Assembly (NCBI RefSeq): GCF_003589595.1
Contig: NW_020654748.1
Span: 2,215,642 to 2,279,641, forward strand
Length of the DNA: 64,000 nucleotides
Origin: Hyposmocoma kahamanoa
Lineage: Eukaryota; Arthropoda; Insecta; Lepidoptera; Cosmopterigidae
Reading direction: 5' to 3'
Positions within the stretch are counted from its first letter, which is position 1. Each line of letters starts with the position of its first letter. Below are positions 11,250 through 21,735 of this stretch, piece after piece. Position numbers and translations under genes: made by a program. Below the pieces are notes generated by a model. The model was not told where the DNA came from. It made no database searches and saw only the letters and a list, made by a program, of their open reading frames with translations.

Positions 11250-11438
11250 CGCTCCGGTTTTGAAAGGTAAGGATGCTGGTGACATTACAAGCACATAGGA
11301 CTTGTTAACATATGTCTCAGGATGACAGGCGCAGTGACAGCGCTCTGCAGATTTTTATGATTGTAAGCTCTGCACCTGTTATGGACAGGCCACCAGACGC
11401 GCGTCTTGGTCGTCTCGTCACTTAGTAGCATAAAAAAG
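11250..11438 (+). repeat. REP-C, 5' part lost
   Basis: From CTCCGGTTTTGAAAGGTAAG to GTCGTCTCGTCACTTAGTAG and an A-rich end. Confidence 0.75.
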
Positions 11439-11439
11439 T

Positions 11440-12020
11440 AGCTGAATTTAAAAAAGGCCACGCTTGATTTACTCGCTGGCGACAAACACTAACAAACAAT
11501 ACATAACATCGGCCCGTGACATGTTAATTAAAATTTGTCCAAAATTAAATTAAAACTGTAACCAAGCTCATTTACGCCACATGTTGCTGGCCACATGTTC
11601 TGTTGCAATGTGCACCAGAAAATGAAATAAATAACCGCCAAGACCGGCGCAAAGCAATAAATTTTGGCGCAGCGCGCACCCAGAAATTGCTGAAGTTGGT
11701 CCGACCCAGGACGGGAAAAATTAAAAAAATTCCCCTCCTTGCCGCGCGCTGCATATATATCACAATGCTATGAATAATATTTTGCCAGGCTTCATTAAAA
11801 CTCTAAAATTTTTTGAAGCCATTGAGTGTCAAGTATGTTAGAGTATTAAAAAAATAAATGTTTAGATTGAAGCTAATTAAAAGAAGTTAGTATATTTAAA
11901 GAACTTAAGAGTAAAGAGAAATTGTAAAATAAACAAGTAAAAACATTATAATTGTAGAACATGTAATGGTATCTCCTCCTCCTCGCGTCGTATTTCTCAT
12001 TAATGAGTTGTGATTCACAA
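11440..12020. other. Nothing recognised
   Basis: A GC-richer stretch at 11580-11750 has no coding support. Confidence 0.45.
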
Positions 12021-12025
12021 TTGAA

Positions 12026-12366
12026 ACAGTTTCTACATGATCACGGTTTGCCATCTGTGGCGGTCTTTGGCATAGTGGAGTGAATCATGGAGACACATGC
12101 CAAGAGCCGTACTAACTTGGTCGGACCATCTTATGGGACAGTGACCCCTCGGATGTTTACCGTCGATCCGTCCGGTAACCATTAGCCAGGTTATGCCCTT
12201 GCAATGTGACCAAAGAAATTAAGTATCCTACGGAGACATAAGGTGGTCTAGTCTGGGCATTAAGCTCCCGCAGAAATGAGTCGTTGATGCGAAAATCAGT
12301 CCAGTGGATTCGAAACATTTTTCTCCAGCTCGAAGGCGTCAATGTGGTCACGTTCCGCCTTTTTTA
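12026..12366 (-). pseudogene. RTE-like non-LTR reverse transcriptase C-terminus, decayed
   Basis: Minus-strand pieces in shifting frames: ERDHIDAFEL, WRKMFRIHWTDFRIND, FLRELNAQTR, then LRRILNFFGHIARA. This order is typical of the C-terminal region of RTE-type and related LINE proteins (AFELWCWRRMLRIPWTD..., ...NFFGHIAR). Several frameshifts and stops; no function expected. A 64-codon open frame (12351-12157) is only one surviving piece. Confidence 0.7.
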
Positions 12367-13057
12367 GTGTCCACGTTACTATTATATTTCGTAAGAGTAT
12401 AAGTAAAATTTAACTCGTGATTTTTTATTTTATTTTGGGGCATGTAATGAGACAATGAGACAGCCTTATGTATCTCATAAATAAGTGAGCGAGGTTTAAA
12501 ATGTAAGGGCAAAAAAGATACACTTTTGTGTCCCACATGCATCTGGATGTGATGAAACCAATAAAACAGATTGCAAGATGTCTCCGATGTGTTTAATTTT
12601 CCTTACTCTACTTCAGCAGTAAATAAAGGATATATACTAAACTGAACAACTACAAAATAAGAATCACGCAACGTTTATATAATCGTTTATAAAATCACTT
12701 GTTTTGCATAGAAAATATTACTTTGTGACGAAAGGAGAAGCTGCCATAACTCGATATCTGTAACATAACTAATTGGCATAGAAAAGACATCCGTGTCAAA
12801 AACATAACTGTAGTAAGTAATAGCGGTGATAATCCATTATCCAATGCCCGTTGTTTTAACTAAATAATTGTTCCAAGCTCTCATTTATAATAAACGTTGC
12901 AAATTCATTACTTATTTGTAATATTAATTCTATTGAATTGCACAACGTTTTATTACTATGATATTCAATTATTTTTAAATTAAATTTCTGAACGCGCAGA
13001 AAGCTTTGTATTCCTACATCATAACCAGCCTTTGATAAATTTTAAATATTAATAATG

Positions 13058-13100
13058 TGTAAACCAACATTTTATAAATTTTATAAAATGTTGGTTTACA
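13058..13100. repeat. Perfect palindrome, 21-bp arms, 1-nt spacer
   Basis: TGTAAACCAACATTTTATAA plus A, one T, then the exact inverse. Would extrude as a near loop-less cruciform. Confidence 0.95.
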
Positions 13101-13337
13101 ATGTTTTTTAATGAAATGTTTCCCGTATCCAAATAAAATGAGTTTCATTTTAATAAAACTCGTGTACAAAGTGCTTTTCATTCCTAATCTTAAGATACTG
13201 AGTAAAAGTGGCTGCAATATTTCTTGTAAAAGCCTTACACGTTTATTTTGAATTATTTTATATTGAGCTAAATAGAATAACTCGGATTCTGGGGTAAGTT
13301 TTGAACAGTTTCTCGGCGTAGTAATGCGATACATTCT

Positions 13338-13625
13338 TTTTAGCTGATTTCAAAAAGAGGAGGTTCTCAATTGGAATGTATTTTTTTTGTGTGTTACGCG
13401 ATTACTCCGGCGTGTGTGAAGCGATTTCAATGATTTTGTTTTTATTGAAAAGCATGTAACTCAGTAGTCCCATTCAAATCTAAAGAAAATATTCCACCTC
13501 TAAGGGTAACAAATTAGGGTATGAATCCGGTTTGTTGGATTTCACCCACTTTCCGTTAACCGATTTCCACAACAACTGTAATAGATGTAATTCCACAAAA
13601 CTTTTAAGGTACGATTTTTTTTAAT
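13338..13625 (+). repeat. MITE-D, first of the family
   Basis: MITE-D forward: AACCGACTTCAAAAAAGGAG, CTCAATTCGACTGTATTTTT, GTGAACCGATTTTGATGATT, TTGGAAAGAGGGTACCTCAG, ATTCCACCTCTAAGGGTGGC, CGAACTTTTGAGGTCGGTTT. Ends are short inverse copies (CCGACTTCAAA, TTTGAGGTCGG). Old copy with many changes. Confidence 0.75.
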
Positions 13626-13674
13626 GAAAAAGTTATATCGGTTTTACGGATTTTAAACGAATCAAATACTTATA

Positions 13675-13730
13675 CGTTTGACAAAACAAATATACTCGAT
13701 TTAAAACCAGAAAAATAGTTTCATTTTGTA
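13675..13730 (+). mobile_element. PLE-E fragment
   Basis: AAATATACTCGATTTAAAAC followed by AGAAAAATAGTTTCATTTTG, the distal part only; adjoins MITE-D. Confidence 0.6.
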
Positions 13731-14200
13731 TGAAAAAGTTATTATTCTTTAGGGGTCATTTTTCTCCGGTTTTTAATAATTAATCTCATAACCAAACACA
13801 ATAAAGAATTTGCTCAATAAACACTCGTTAAAAATAGAAGTATGTACACAACTCGTCACTAGCACGAAAATTAAAAACATACGTATAGCCACATGCAACG
13901 ACATCGTTATGGTAATAATTACATACAATGAAGTACCAACATATTATCGTTTAGTTTACATAATAGCACCATAATTTGATGGTATTTATAGTACTAATTA
14001 CATGGTATTGTAATATGAGAATTATGGGGTAGTAATTTGCATACTTAGTGGCTTCTATTAGTAATACTTTGTGTTTATTGTTTGTGCGAAAAAATTAACT
14101 TACCTATTTAAATACTTGTTGTTACAAACAAGTTTATGTTTACTATTAAATGTTAGTTGTTTTACATAGATGTTAATCTGTTTGCACATCTGTTTAGGGT

Positions 14201-14297
14201 TTTTTTAATGACACTAACTGACGGGACGTACAAGTCGTGCGCCTGAGGTAAGCGACACGTTCCACCGTGCGTCCATTCAAAACTGGAACGCAGTAAT
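14201..14297 (-). repeat. REP-C copy, left part, split by the CATCGAG MITE
   Basis: Minus-strand REP-C up to GAACGCAGTAAT; the repeat resumes after the 491-bp insertion. Confidence 0.75.
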
Positions 14298-14788
14298 CAT
14301 CGAGTTTATAACCAGAAATAGAGACGAAATGTCATTTAATTTATTTGAAAACTATTCTGCCATATCATTACTGTGACAACTGCGCTCCGATTGGCCAGCC
14401 CGAGTTCGAAACAATTGACGGGTGTCGTCAACTGTTTCACTTCAAATCGACCAGTTAACTTGAGCTTTGTTACAATGGACGAAAATTGCAAAATTACATA
14501 TTTAATATTTAATTACCGATGAAATGTGATACCGTTTGTTTTGTAATTAGATGTTTTGCTGTTTTTCCCACACCACCGAACAGAACAGCACTGTTAAAAA
14601 TATTATCTTTATTACAATAAACACAGAATATTTTTTGGAATATACGGAGACGTACACACAGGTCAGTAGTTGGCCTGTCTACATTTCAGTGCAAACGAGA
14701 GTTGATATTTATAAGAGCTATATCGCTAATGTGTTACCAGGAATATATGGCCCTTATTTCGTCTCTATTTCTGGTTATATACTCGATG
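14298..14788 (+). mobile_element. 491-bp MITE with 33-bp inverted ends, inserted in REP-C
   Basis: Left end 14298-14330 and right end 14756-14788 are inverse copies (CATCGAGTTTATAACCAGAA versus CATCGAGTATATAACCAGAA, then ATAGAGACGAAAT). Flanks GCAGTAAT (14290-14297) and GCAGAAAT (14789-14796) are an 8-bp target duplication of a REP-C site. The 89-codon open frame at 14551-14820 inside it shows no recognised domain and overruns the element. Confidence 0.85.
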
Positions 14789-14796
14789 GCAGAAAT

Positions 14797-14829
14797 GCTC
14801 ACACTACTGCTTGGCGGTAGAAATAGGTA
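14797..14829 (-). repeat. REP-C copy, right part after the MITE
   Basis: GCTCACACTACTGCTTGGCG directly continues the REP-C sequence broken at 14297. Confidence 0.75.
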
Positions 14830-14946
14830 AGCGATAGGTGGATATAAGAAATGGGTAGTAGTCCGGTTTGGAAGACTAAACGCGTTGGCGGACTGCATCC
14901 GATTCGTATTCGTTCTGAATCCGAGACTACATAATCTCAGTACAGA

Positions 14947-15032
14947 GTACTAAAAAGATCGACCTCAAAAGTACGTGGAATTACGTCTATTTGCCAAGTT
15001 TTATTGAAATATCCCCTAGTTCGCCACTATAC
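14947..15032 (-). repeat. MITE-D fragment
   Basis: GATCGACCTCAAAAGTACGT to CCCCTAGTTCGCCAC, just before the LINE at 15.1 kb. Confidence 0.65.
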
Positions 15033-15079
15033 AGGACTTGACACTGGAGATAATAAAAGTAGGTTATCACTACTCAAAG

Positions 15080-16053
15080 TATATTGAGAGAAAAACGCCT
15101 TGAATTGGAGAAACACATACACACATTGGAGAAACTGTACACAGCTTCACTTTGCTGAGTTTAAATATAGACACGCATGTGAATTGGAAATGTCATATAC
15201 AAAAAATTAAGAAAAAGTTGTCTAGTTTCAGGTACGCATTGAGAGAGATAAAGAAAACGACTGACGTAATGACTGCAATGGCCGCTTATTATGCTTACAC
15301 TCATTCCCACCTAAGTTACGGAATTATTCTTTGGGGAAATAGTGCGCACGCACGAGAAATATTTACAATCCAGAAAAGATGCATCCGTATTCTTGGCAAT
15401 TTGAGTAGTACGGATAGCTGCAGACCGCGCTTTAAACAATTTAAAATTTTGAATTCGTGTTCTATATATATTTTAGAAATTTGTAAATTTATTAAACAAC
15501 ACCCTGACTTTTACACTAACACTGACGACCTGCCGCGACACACTTTGAGACCACGCAATAGATTGCTTCTGCCACGATCTCGGCTACACATACACAGCTC
15601 GAGTCCCAACTCGATGTCGGGAAGGATATTCAATGAGCTCCAGCCCATTATTAAAAACGAGGAAAAGTATTCAATGTTTCTAAATAAATTAAAATGACAT
15701 CTTATTAATAAATGCTATTACAATTTAAATGAATACTTTGATGACAAATAAAAATAATAATAAATTTGAATAATTATATACTATAAAGTTATGCTACTGT
15801 AATCTAATTAAATTCAAACTTTCAAGTGACATAATTCTACTCATAATATGACGTATTTCTTTATTATTATATGACTTTCCTCTTTTTATATTATTATTTG
15901 ATAAATAACAATTTTAATTAATAATTGAAACCTCGGCCTACCTCTGCTGTTATTGTTATCCTTAAGAAAGGGCTCATATGTGTAGCATTATTTTAAATTT
16001 AAGACATGTGTACCATATGAATGCAATAAATATATTGAGTATTGAGTATTGAA
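15080..16053 (+). mobile_element. Jockey/CR1-type LINE, 5'-truncated, with 3' tail
   Basis: Contains the C-terminal coding region (to 15751), an AT-rich 3' region with CATATGAATGCAATAAATAT, and the tandem tail TTGAGTATTGAGTATTGA (16034-16053). Short-tandem tails are usual for this LINE group. Confidence 0.7.
15134..15751 (+). pseudogene. LINE reverse transcriptase C-terminal region with in-frame stop
   Basis: About 200 codons of the thumb and C-terminal part of a non-LTR reverse transcriptase. Visible blocks are LNIDTHVNWKCHI, a helical KKLSSFRYALREI block, YYAYTHSHLSYGIILWGNS, IFTIQKRCIRILGN and SCRPRFKQFKILNSCSIYIL. TGA at 15695-15697 interrupts the frame; reading on in the same frame gives HLINKCYYNLNEYFDDK then TAA (15749-15751), matching the end of the copy at 58.6 kb (CYYNINDF). 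So the stop is a single-codon lesion in an otherwise clean 3' part, suggesting a fairly young copy. The catalytic YxDD part is absent. Confidence 0.8.
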
Positions 16054-16111
16054 ATAGCAAAATCAACCATTAAAATAATTGCTCCTTACGTAAAATTTAG
16101 GCGCTATTTAT

Positions 16112-16322
16112 AAAAAAGAATCTCCATGCGTGAACAGCCACCCTTAGAGGTGGATGATTTTCTTCAAAATGAAATGGGATCACTATGGAAGTACCCCCTT
16201 TCCAACAAAAAAGAATCATGAAAATCGGTTCACAAATACCAGAGTTATCGCGTAACATACATACAAAAAAAAACAATACAGTCGAATTGAGAACCTCCTC
16301 CTTTTTCAAGTCGTTTAACAAA
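16112..16322 (-). repeat. MITE-D, one end lost
   Basis: ACCCTTAGAGGTGGATGATT to GAGAACCTCCTCCTTTTTCA. Confidence 0.75.
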
Positions 16323-16512
16323 TCTAGAAAACTCGGATACAACTTCTTAACTTCGGATGTTGCTTGTGCACTAGGTTAAAAGATAAAAATAACTAGGTTA
16401 AAGGTTAAAGGACAAAATGATGCTTGTGACATTTCGGATCGTCATTTCTCGAATTCGGAACTGATACGAATTTGAAACTGGAGCTGGTTAAAATACACAG
16501 TTGTCAATTTCA

Positions 16513-16615
16513 TATCTCGAAGTGACGCGCAAGCGAGTGGCAGTGTTCTTCAGATCTTTGAAATTTAAAGCTCTGAGGTGTGTCGTTTACCACTTGATAT
16601 CATAAAGAAAGGCTG
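16513..16615 (+). repeat. REP-C 3' fragment beside the exon
   Basis: GTGGCAGTGTTCTTCAGATC to TACCACTTGATATCATAAAG; ends 20 bp from the donor of the 66-codon exon. Confidence 0.7.
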
Positions 16616-16634
16616 AAAATGGTAATAGACTTAC

Positions 16635-16832
16635 CATAGGCTGACTGGGATGTTCCTGCTTCATAGCTGGCGTGGTGGCTGGAGACGGACTCGGGGCCGC
16701 CGGGGCCTGTGGTGCGGGGCTTGGGGACGCCGCCGCGGGGACGCCGGGGCTCAGGCCGGGAACACCAGGGATCGAGACTGGTGTGCCAGGAATACTAGCT
16801 GTACCGCCGAGTGGCTTGCGACCGCGGTAGCT
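16635..16832 (-). CDS. Tet: 66-codon Pro/Ala/Ser-rich exon of the same gene
   Basis: Exactly 198 bp on the minus strand between acceptor CTCTTCCAG and donor GTAAGT, phase 0 at both ends. It begins SYRGRKPLGGTASIPGTPVS, continues as a low-complexity run of PGVPG, AAASPSPAP and APAAPSPSPATT, and ends AMKQEHPSQPM. It is a sharp GC-rich island in AT-rich flanks with strong third-position G/C, unlike the nearby repeats. The phase-0 end fits the phase-0 start of the next exon (APMPFYAG). In a Tet protein this would sit just after the first half of the dioxygenase fold, in the insert between the two halves; that placement is inference. An open frame of 94 codons on the opposite strand here is a by-product of the GC content. 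Confidence 0.6.
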
Positions 16833-16920
16833 CTGGAAGAGATGAGAGATTTTAGATTGGATATGTATAGGAAATTCTTAGAGACTAAATTCAGTGGAGA
16901 CAGTAAGCACAATTTAAAGG

Positions 16921-17035
16921 TATCGAGTTCTTAGATTTCATATTGTGACACATAGAAATGAAACTATTTTTAGGATCTCAATCGCTCATGTTTGTTTTTT
17001 CAAACAAACCAACGTTTCGGGTCTTTTACAGGTTC
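16921..17035 (-). mobile_element. PLE-E terminal copy next to the 66-codon exon
   Basis: Minus-strand copy containing ACCTGTAAAAGACCCGAAAC; starts about 90 bp upstream of the exon acceptor. Confidence 0.7.
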
Positions 17036-17406
17036 CAAATTTAAAGATATGCAAAACAAACACTAGCTGTGACTTATGCTTAGTAGATCAGTCCATGTAA
17101 GACGATTCCGATCGCCTTGCCTTAAATGCCTTATTCCACATCAGCGACACTTTTGAACGAACGGAACACCTGATCATTTTATCTACGTACGTCGTCGCGT
17201 AGTCGCGCATCGCCGTCGCGCATCGCCTTGTTTCCCAACGAGACAAGATGACTATCGCCGCGTTCTTTTGACGTAATAAAATACCGCTGTCTCTTTCACG
17301 CATATGAAAAAAGGATTCTTATGCAATATATATTATGGCAAGTTAACTTGATCGGGTAATGAGAGAGTTGGAGAAATTAACAAAGCGAGAGGTGCAAGTA
17401 AGAATA

Positions 17407-17622
17407 TAATAATAATAATAATAATAACGCACACACTCAACATAGCCCCGCACTAGGGAAACCCTGTGTCGCGGGTGCCATGGACACACACATAGATAAC
17501 CACAAATTACACCCAAACTCACGATAGAAATAAATGTAAGCCATACAAACATTTCTCCCGGCCCGGGAATCGAACCTGGGACGTGGCAGTCCGGCATGGT
17601 AACCGTTCGGCCACGGAGGCAG
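17407..17622 (-). mobile_element. SINE-A, near complete with (TAA)n tail
   Basis: Minus strand from GCCTCCGTGGCCGAACGG to a 20-bp trinucleotide tail; a short deletion follows the B box. Confidence 0.85.
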
Positions 17623-17767
17623 TCGTATCGTAGAAGGGTATAGATTATCTCGTCTTGGTGTAAGTTGCAGTATTACTTTAAGATAAGGAACTGCTCCGTG
17701 AGGGATGTCTTCTATTCGTTGGTTTGAAATGCAAAAATTATGGTTAGCAATAAAAGGCATTCGTTTC

Positions 17768-17992
17768 ATAAAAACATCACACGAGGGTTTTAATGCCTAA
17801 TTATGTACAGTTACATACACTGCTTTATCTATACGCATATTATAAGTTCTCTATGATGTGGTCAGGAACTGCAAGTTACAACTGGCGAAATGGCGGCAAA
17901 TAAAAACTTTTCTCACGCATGTCACACAACTATCATATCGTTCGATATCAAGTAACGTGTGAAATTCGTCAAAATTGTATGCTATTCAGTTC
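17768..17992 (+). repeat. Dispersed repeat pair G, copy 2
   Basis: Same order of landmarks as at 7.1 kb without the extra 45 bases; class unknown. Confidence 0.75.
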
Positions 17993-18590
17993 GCTCACGC
18001 GATGCGCTCCTCCAACCGCAAAATGGCGGCTATTTGTTTTCGCAAATTAGAAAAGCATTCAGTTTAAATACAAGTTTTATAAATAAAAATTATTATTCTG
18101 CATTGCTAAATAAATACCCTCCGTACTACCAACAAAAACATCTCAAATAAAATGCAGTAATACACCGCAAATACTGCACTTAAAAAGCACTAATGAAATT
18201 TTTGGTGTAAATATGATAATATTCCGTTTGAGTGGTTCTAACGTTTACCATGAAATTATTCCTTAAAGTATAGTTTATAAACATTTATATTCAGGGTAAA
18301 CTTTAAAAACGCTACTTACGGTATGTTTTCAATAAATAAACACCGAAATCACAAACCGAAACAATAACACACATGATTATCGTGACGTATTTTTGAAGTT
18401 GTTTATTTTTTTTAAATGACAGACCCACGCATTAAAAACTTTATGGTTTGCTAGAGTAGTTACCGAAATAACAATTAATATTAGTTCTTTTACCTGTTAT
18501 AACTTCGATAACCGATAAATCGGTATAAAATCATCACCGGCACCTCTAGGTGTGGTATGCGTCTACGGCTGCATGTATCGCGTGAGCGGA

Positions 18591-18770
18591 TAAGTTTTCG
18601 CGATTGTTACACATAGGAAATGAAACTATTTTTCCCGATTTAAATCGCGTGAATTTGTTTTTTCAAACAAACCGACGTTTCGGGCCCTTTACAGGTCCCA
18701 TGGTTACGGTTGACTGAGGCGGGTACAGTCATCAACAAGTTATGTCTAATATATTAATATTGTTATGTTA
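18591..18770 (-). mobile_element. PLE-E terminal copy, extended
   Basis: Minus-strand copy with intact CCTGTAAAGGGCCCGAAAC and, beyond it, TTAGACATAACTTGTTGATG and the GTACCCGCC segment also seen near 48800. Confidence 0.75.
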
Positions 18771-18957
18771 CATTACTGTATTTTTTTACACATTGCATGC
18801 GCAAAAGACGGAAAGAGACCCATTACGTTAATTTAAAGAAGTTTATGTAAACTTTTTTGTCAGTTTCAATTTCGTTCTCTTGTATTCAAGTAATTTTCCT
18901 AAATATGGTGCATTTTGTTAAGTTTCCAGTAGAAGCTGAATATGGTGTTTTTGGGCC

Positions 18958-19132
18958 CTTATATTGTTGCAACCAAAATTAAGCAATACTACAATGACGT
19001 TACAATTTAAATTAAATGTTTTATTTTTTTATATGTCGTTACATACCACTACGTATAAATAGGTTAATTTTGGACATGTTTTGTCATCGTTTTTTGTATT
19101 AGACCCGACGTCCATTTGTTGGTAGGCCAATG
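18958..19132 (-). mobile_element. Truncated, diverged relative of the CATTGAC MITE
   Basis: On the minus strand it starts CATTGGCCTACCAACAAATG and keeps ATGGACGTCGGGTCTAATAC. Alignment by eye to the other copies holds for about 170 bp, then fades; the other end is missing. Confidence 0.6.
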
Positions 19133-20680
19133 GCTAGTGCCTATACTCACTCACTAGTGATTTTGTTTTTTTTAGGGATTGTGAATTTCGGGGCTTTTTG
19201 GTTGGTTCATTTTGTAGCCACATATGTCATAACTGGGCGAGTCAATACAGTGTTACAGCGTCAAATCAAACAGAATGTTGCACAACCGACTTTCTATTTA
19301 AATTTTCTCCAGCTCGGCTGCGAGTATTCGCTTTTGAGAATATCCTTTCTTTACCATTACATAACAAAAAGCTACACAAATATAAATACTGGTCATCTAT
19401 AAACTACATTACCAGTATAACGACCCATCTTCTCAATAACCTCTTCCTTTTTCGAATTGTGTAGTTTGATTGGTCGAGACTCAACAGACGGGCTATTCAA
19501 CAACAAGCGCTATTTGAAATTGAAGATGGAAATTCAAAATTACTTATTGGTTGGGTATTATTTTTTATGCTCCTTATTAAAGTTATTAAATGTAATTTCT
19601 GTACTCTAGAACTTTCGAAAGAGGTTGATGACGTTTTGCTTTTTATAGTGTGTTCAAGTAATATACTTATAATTTTGTTATTAAGCTCGTATGCAAAAAG
19701 CATTGTTTGTGTATTCTGGGCATCCATAACATTACGGCATTTTATTTACTGTTTAAAAAAGAATAAAAATTCTTCGCTTGTAAAAAAAAACAACCGTGAA
19801 ATGCAATTTATCGCTTCCTTAAGCTCGAATTGTACAAATTTAATGAAATGTTGTTTGAATAAAAAATTGTATACTTCGAAAATAAAATATTAAATTGTGT
19901 TATGAATATAATCCGAAAGTTTGCCGCTAGAATAATTATTCTATGCTTTGGGTTTTTTCTGTGTTACTCAATAGTTTTGTAATATCAATCAATATCAAAT
20001 TCTGTGTAAGTAGTTTTAAAAAGGGATTGCAGCTGTCGGTTTAGAAATGCCCTTATAAAACAGCCGTCTTCAAAAAAAATTCGAGTTATACCAAGTAATT
20101 ACGGACAAGAATTTATATGATTATACCTTCTACATTATACATCAGTATCTCGTAAGTCAACCCTAGTTAAAGGTAGATAATGAATGAATAATGATCACTC
20201 TACTGACTGCACCAACGAGGCTATAAGAAAATTATTTTCGTTTTTTTTCCTCATAATATGAAGTTTTTATTCAAATCAAGGTTCGAAGTGATACATATCA
20301 CTGACAGTTATTATTCTGATAATTAATCACGATAATTATGTCGATAAATGCATCTTGATCTTGATATTTATAAAATTATTTGGAGTAACAAAATGAGACG
20401 TATCCAAATGTGCCAAATGTCAATATAAATAAAGGTTAAATTCGAATAATTTTCTCGAAGATTTTTCATTTTTTTTCAATTGGTATGGATAGTTATAAGA
20501 TATAATTATAATGATCATTACCAAGAAAATAAATATCTTAATAATTTGAAATCTGATTTAAATAGATTCAAAAATCGAAAAAGAAATTGCCGTTATCAAG
20601 ACATCGATCCACCAATCAGATAGCAGTTTTTGTCACTTGATTGGTTAGTTTGCCGACATTGACGTAACGTAACGTAACGC
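19133..20680. other. AT-rich, several chance open frames
   Basis: Overlapping hydrophobic frames of 60-108 codons (19130-19893) lack domains, splice logic and codon bias. Leftover of an old transposon is possible because the MITE-like end at 19132 borders it. Confidence 0.4.
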
Positions 20681-20683
20681 AAA

Positions 20684-20722
20684 TATAGGCGATTTAAATC
20701 CGGAAAAATACTTTCATTTCCT
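20684..20722 (+). mobile_element. PLE-E distal fragment
   Basis: GGCGATTTAAATCCGGAAAA followed by TACTTTCATTTCCT; only about 40 bp. Confidence 0.55.
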
Positions 20723-21324
20723 GACGTATTATGTTTTCGTTGAAAAGCACACATATCAACCAACACAATATTTATTATTCAAGAGTTCATAAAGAGACCT
20801 CTCAACGGCACTAAGTCAAAATTCACAGGGACAAAGGCTGTTCAAAAACAATGGCTTTTGTCAAACTTTGGCCGCACAAGCTTTAGGTTTTATTTTAAGA
20901 TCTTGTAAGACTTGTCTTGACAAGTTTAAAATTTGAAATATATGCTCAATATTGTGGATTATTTCGCACTTTAAAATGTTCGAAATCACTGATATCCTTT
21001 ATACAGTTACTCTTTCGCAAGTTATTTGAATTTTTTTAAGCTTCCGTTCTTTCGCGCCCGATTGCTCGTGTTCGTTTTTGTTACAGCGAAAAGAGCATCC
21101 GTGTAAAGGGTGATACTGCCATCCACTAACTAAAACGGCTAAGTGACAAAATATTTTTTTGAGACATCATAAAAAAGCCATAACCCCGTTTTCAGAATAT
21201 TGACATTGTTTAATGATATTTCAGCTATGCACCGTTAGGGTAAGTTCCGATAAGTTACAAGTTACGAACACGTTAATTAATTTTAACTGTTTTTAAAAGA
21301 TAATTTTGTGCTCTATTTTTTCCT

Positions 21325-21480
21325 TGTACTATGATTACGGAATACACTCTGGGGCACTACTTAGAACACCCAGACTAGAACCAATATATAGAAAAATTCC
21401 TAAATTGGTCCAACTGAGAATTGAGCCCGGGACCAACACATCTAACACCCACAATGCAAACCGTTAGCCCACCGAAGTCG
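21325..21480 (-). mobile_element. tRNA-like repeat, single copy
   Basis: Minus strand GGTTTGCATTGTGGGTGTTA then GTCCCGGGCTCAATTCTC, a weak B-box-like phrase. Low certainty. Confidence 0.4.
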
Positions 21481-21654
21481 TCAAGTGACAATGAAGCTTC
21501 TTTAATATCACTTAGTTTTTCACAACATTACGGTTTTTGCATCTAACTTGCATTGTTAAGTGGTTTTATGTATAATTATGTGTATGGTATGCAAACAACA
21601 CGCATTTATTGTACTTATTGTGACATTATCATTCCTTTTATAACGAAAGGACGT

Positions 21655-21735
21655 AACTTTTAATTTTGATTTTAGAGTATAGGCGGGTCCGCCCCTCGGA
21701 TGGGACTTTACACGTTTTCTAAGGTTGTGAACCTT
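21655..21735 (+). repeat. Repeat M 3' fragment
   Basis: GGATGGGACTTTACACGTTT and TAAGGTTGTGAACC match the end of the copy at 22.2 kb. Confidence 0.5.

Larger units (their letters stand above)
1972..16634 (-). other. Long intron (14.66 kb) filled with repeats
   Basis: Inferred from the phase-0 donor after the 66-codon exon (GTAAGT at 16634-16629) and the phase-0 acceptor before the 70-bp exon. It contains SINE, REP-C, MITE-D and PLE-E copies, two MITEs with readable target duplications, decayed LINE and RTE-like remnants and the assembly gap, all annotated separately. A further small exon inside it cannot be excluded. Confidence 0.5.

Noticed and set aside
19130..19893. Several membrane-like open frames
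   Set aside because: Overlapping frames of similar length with no family motif; typical of AT-rich noncoding DNA.
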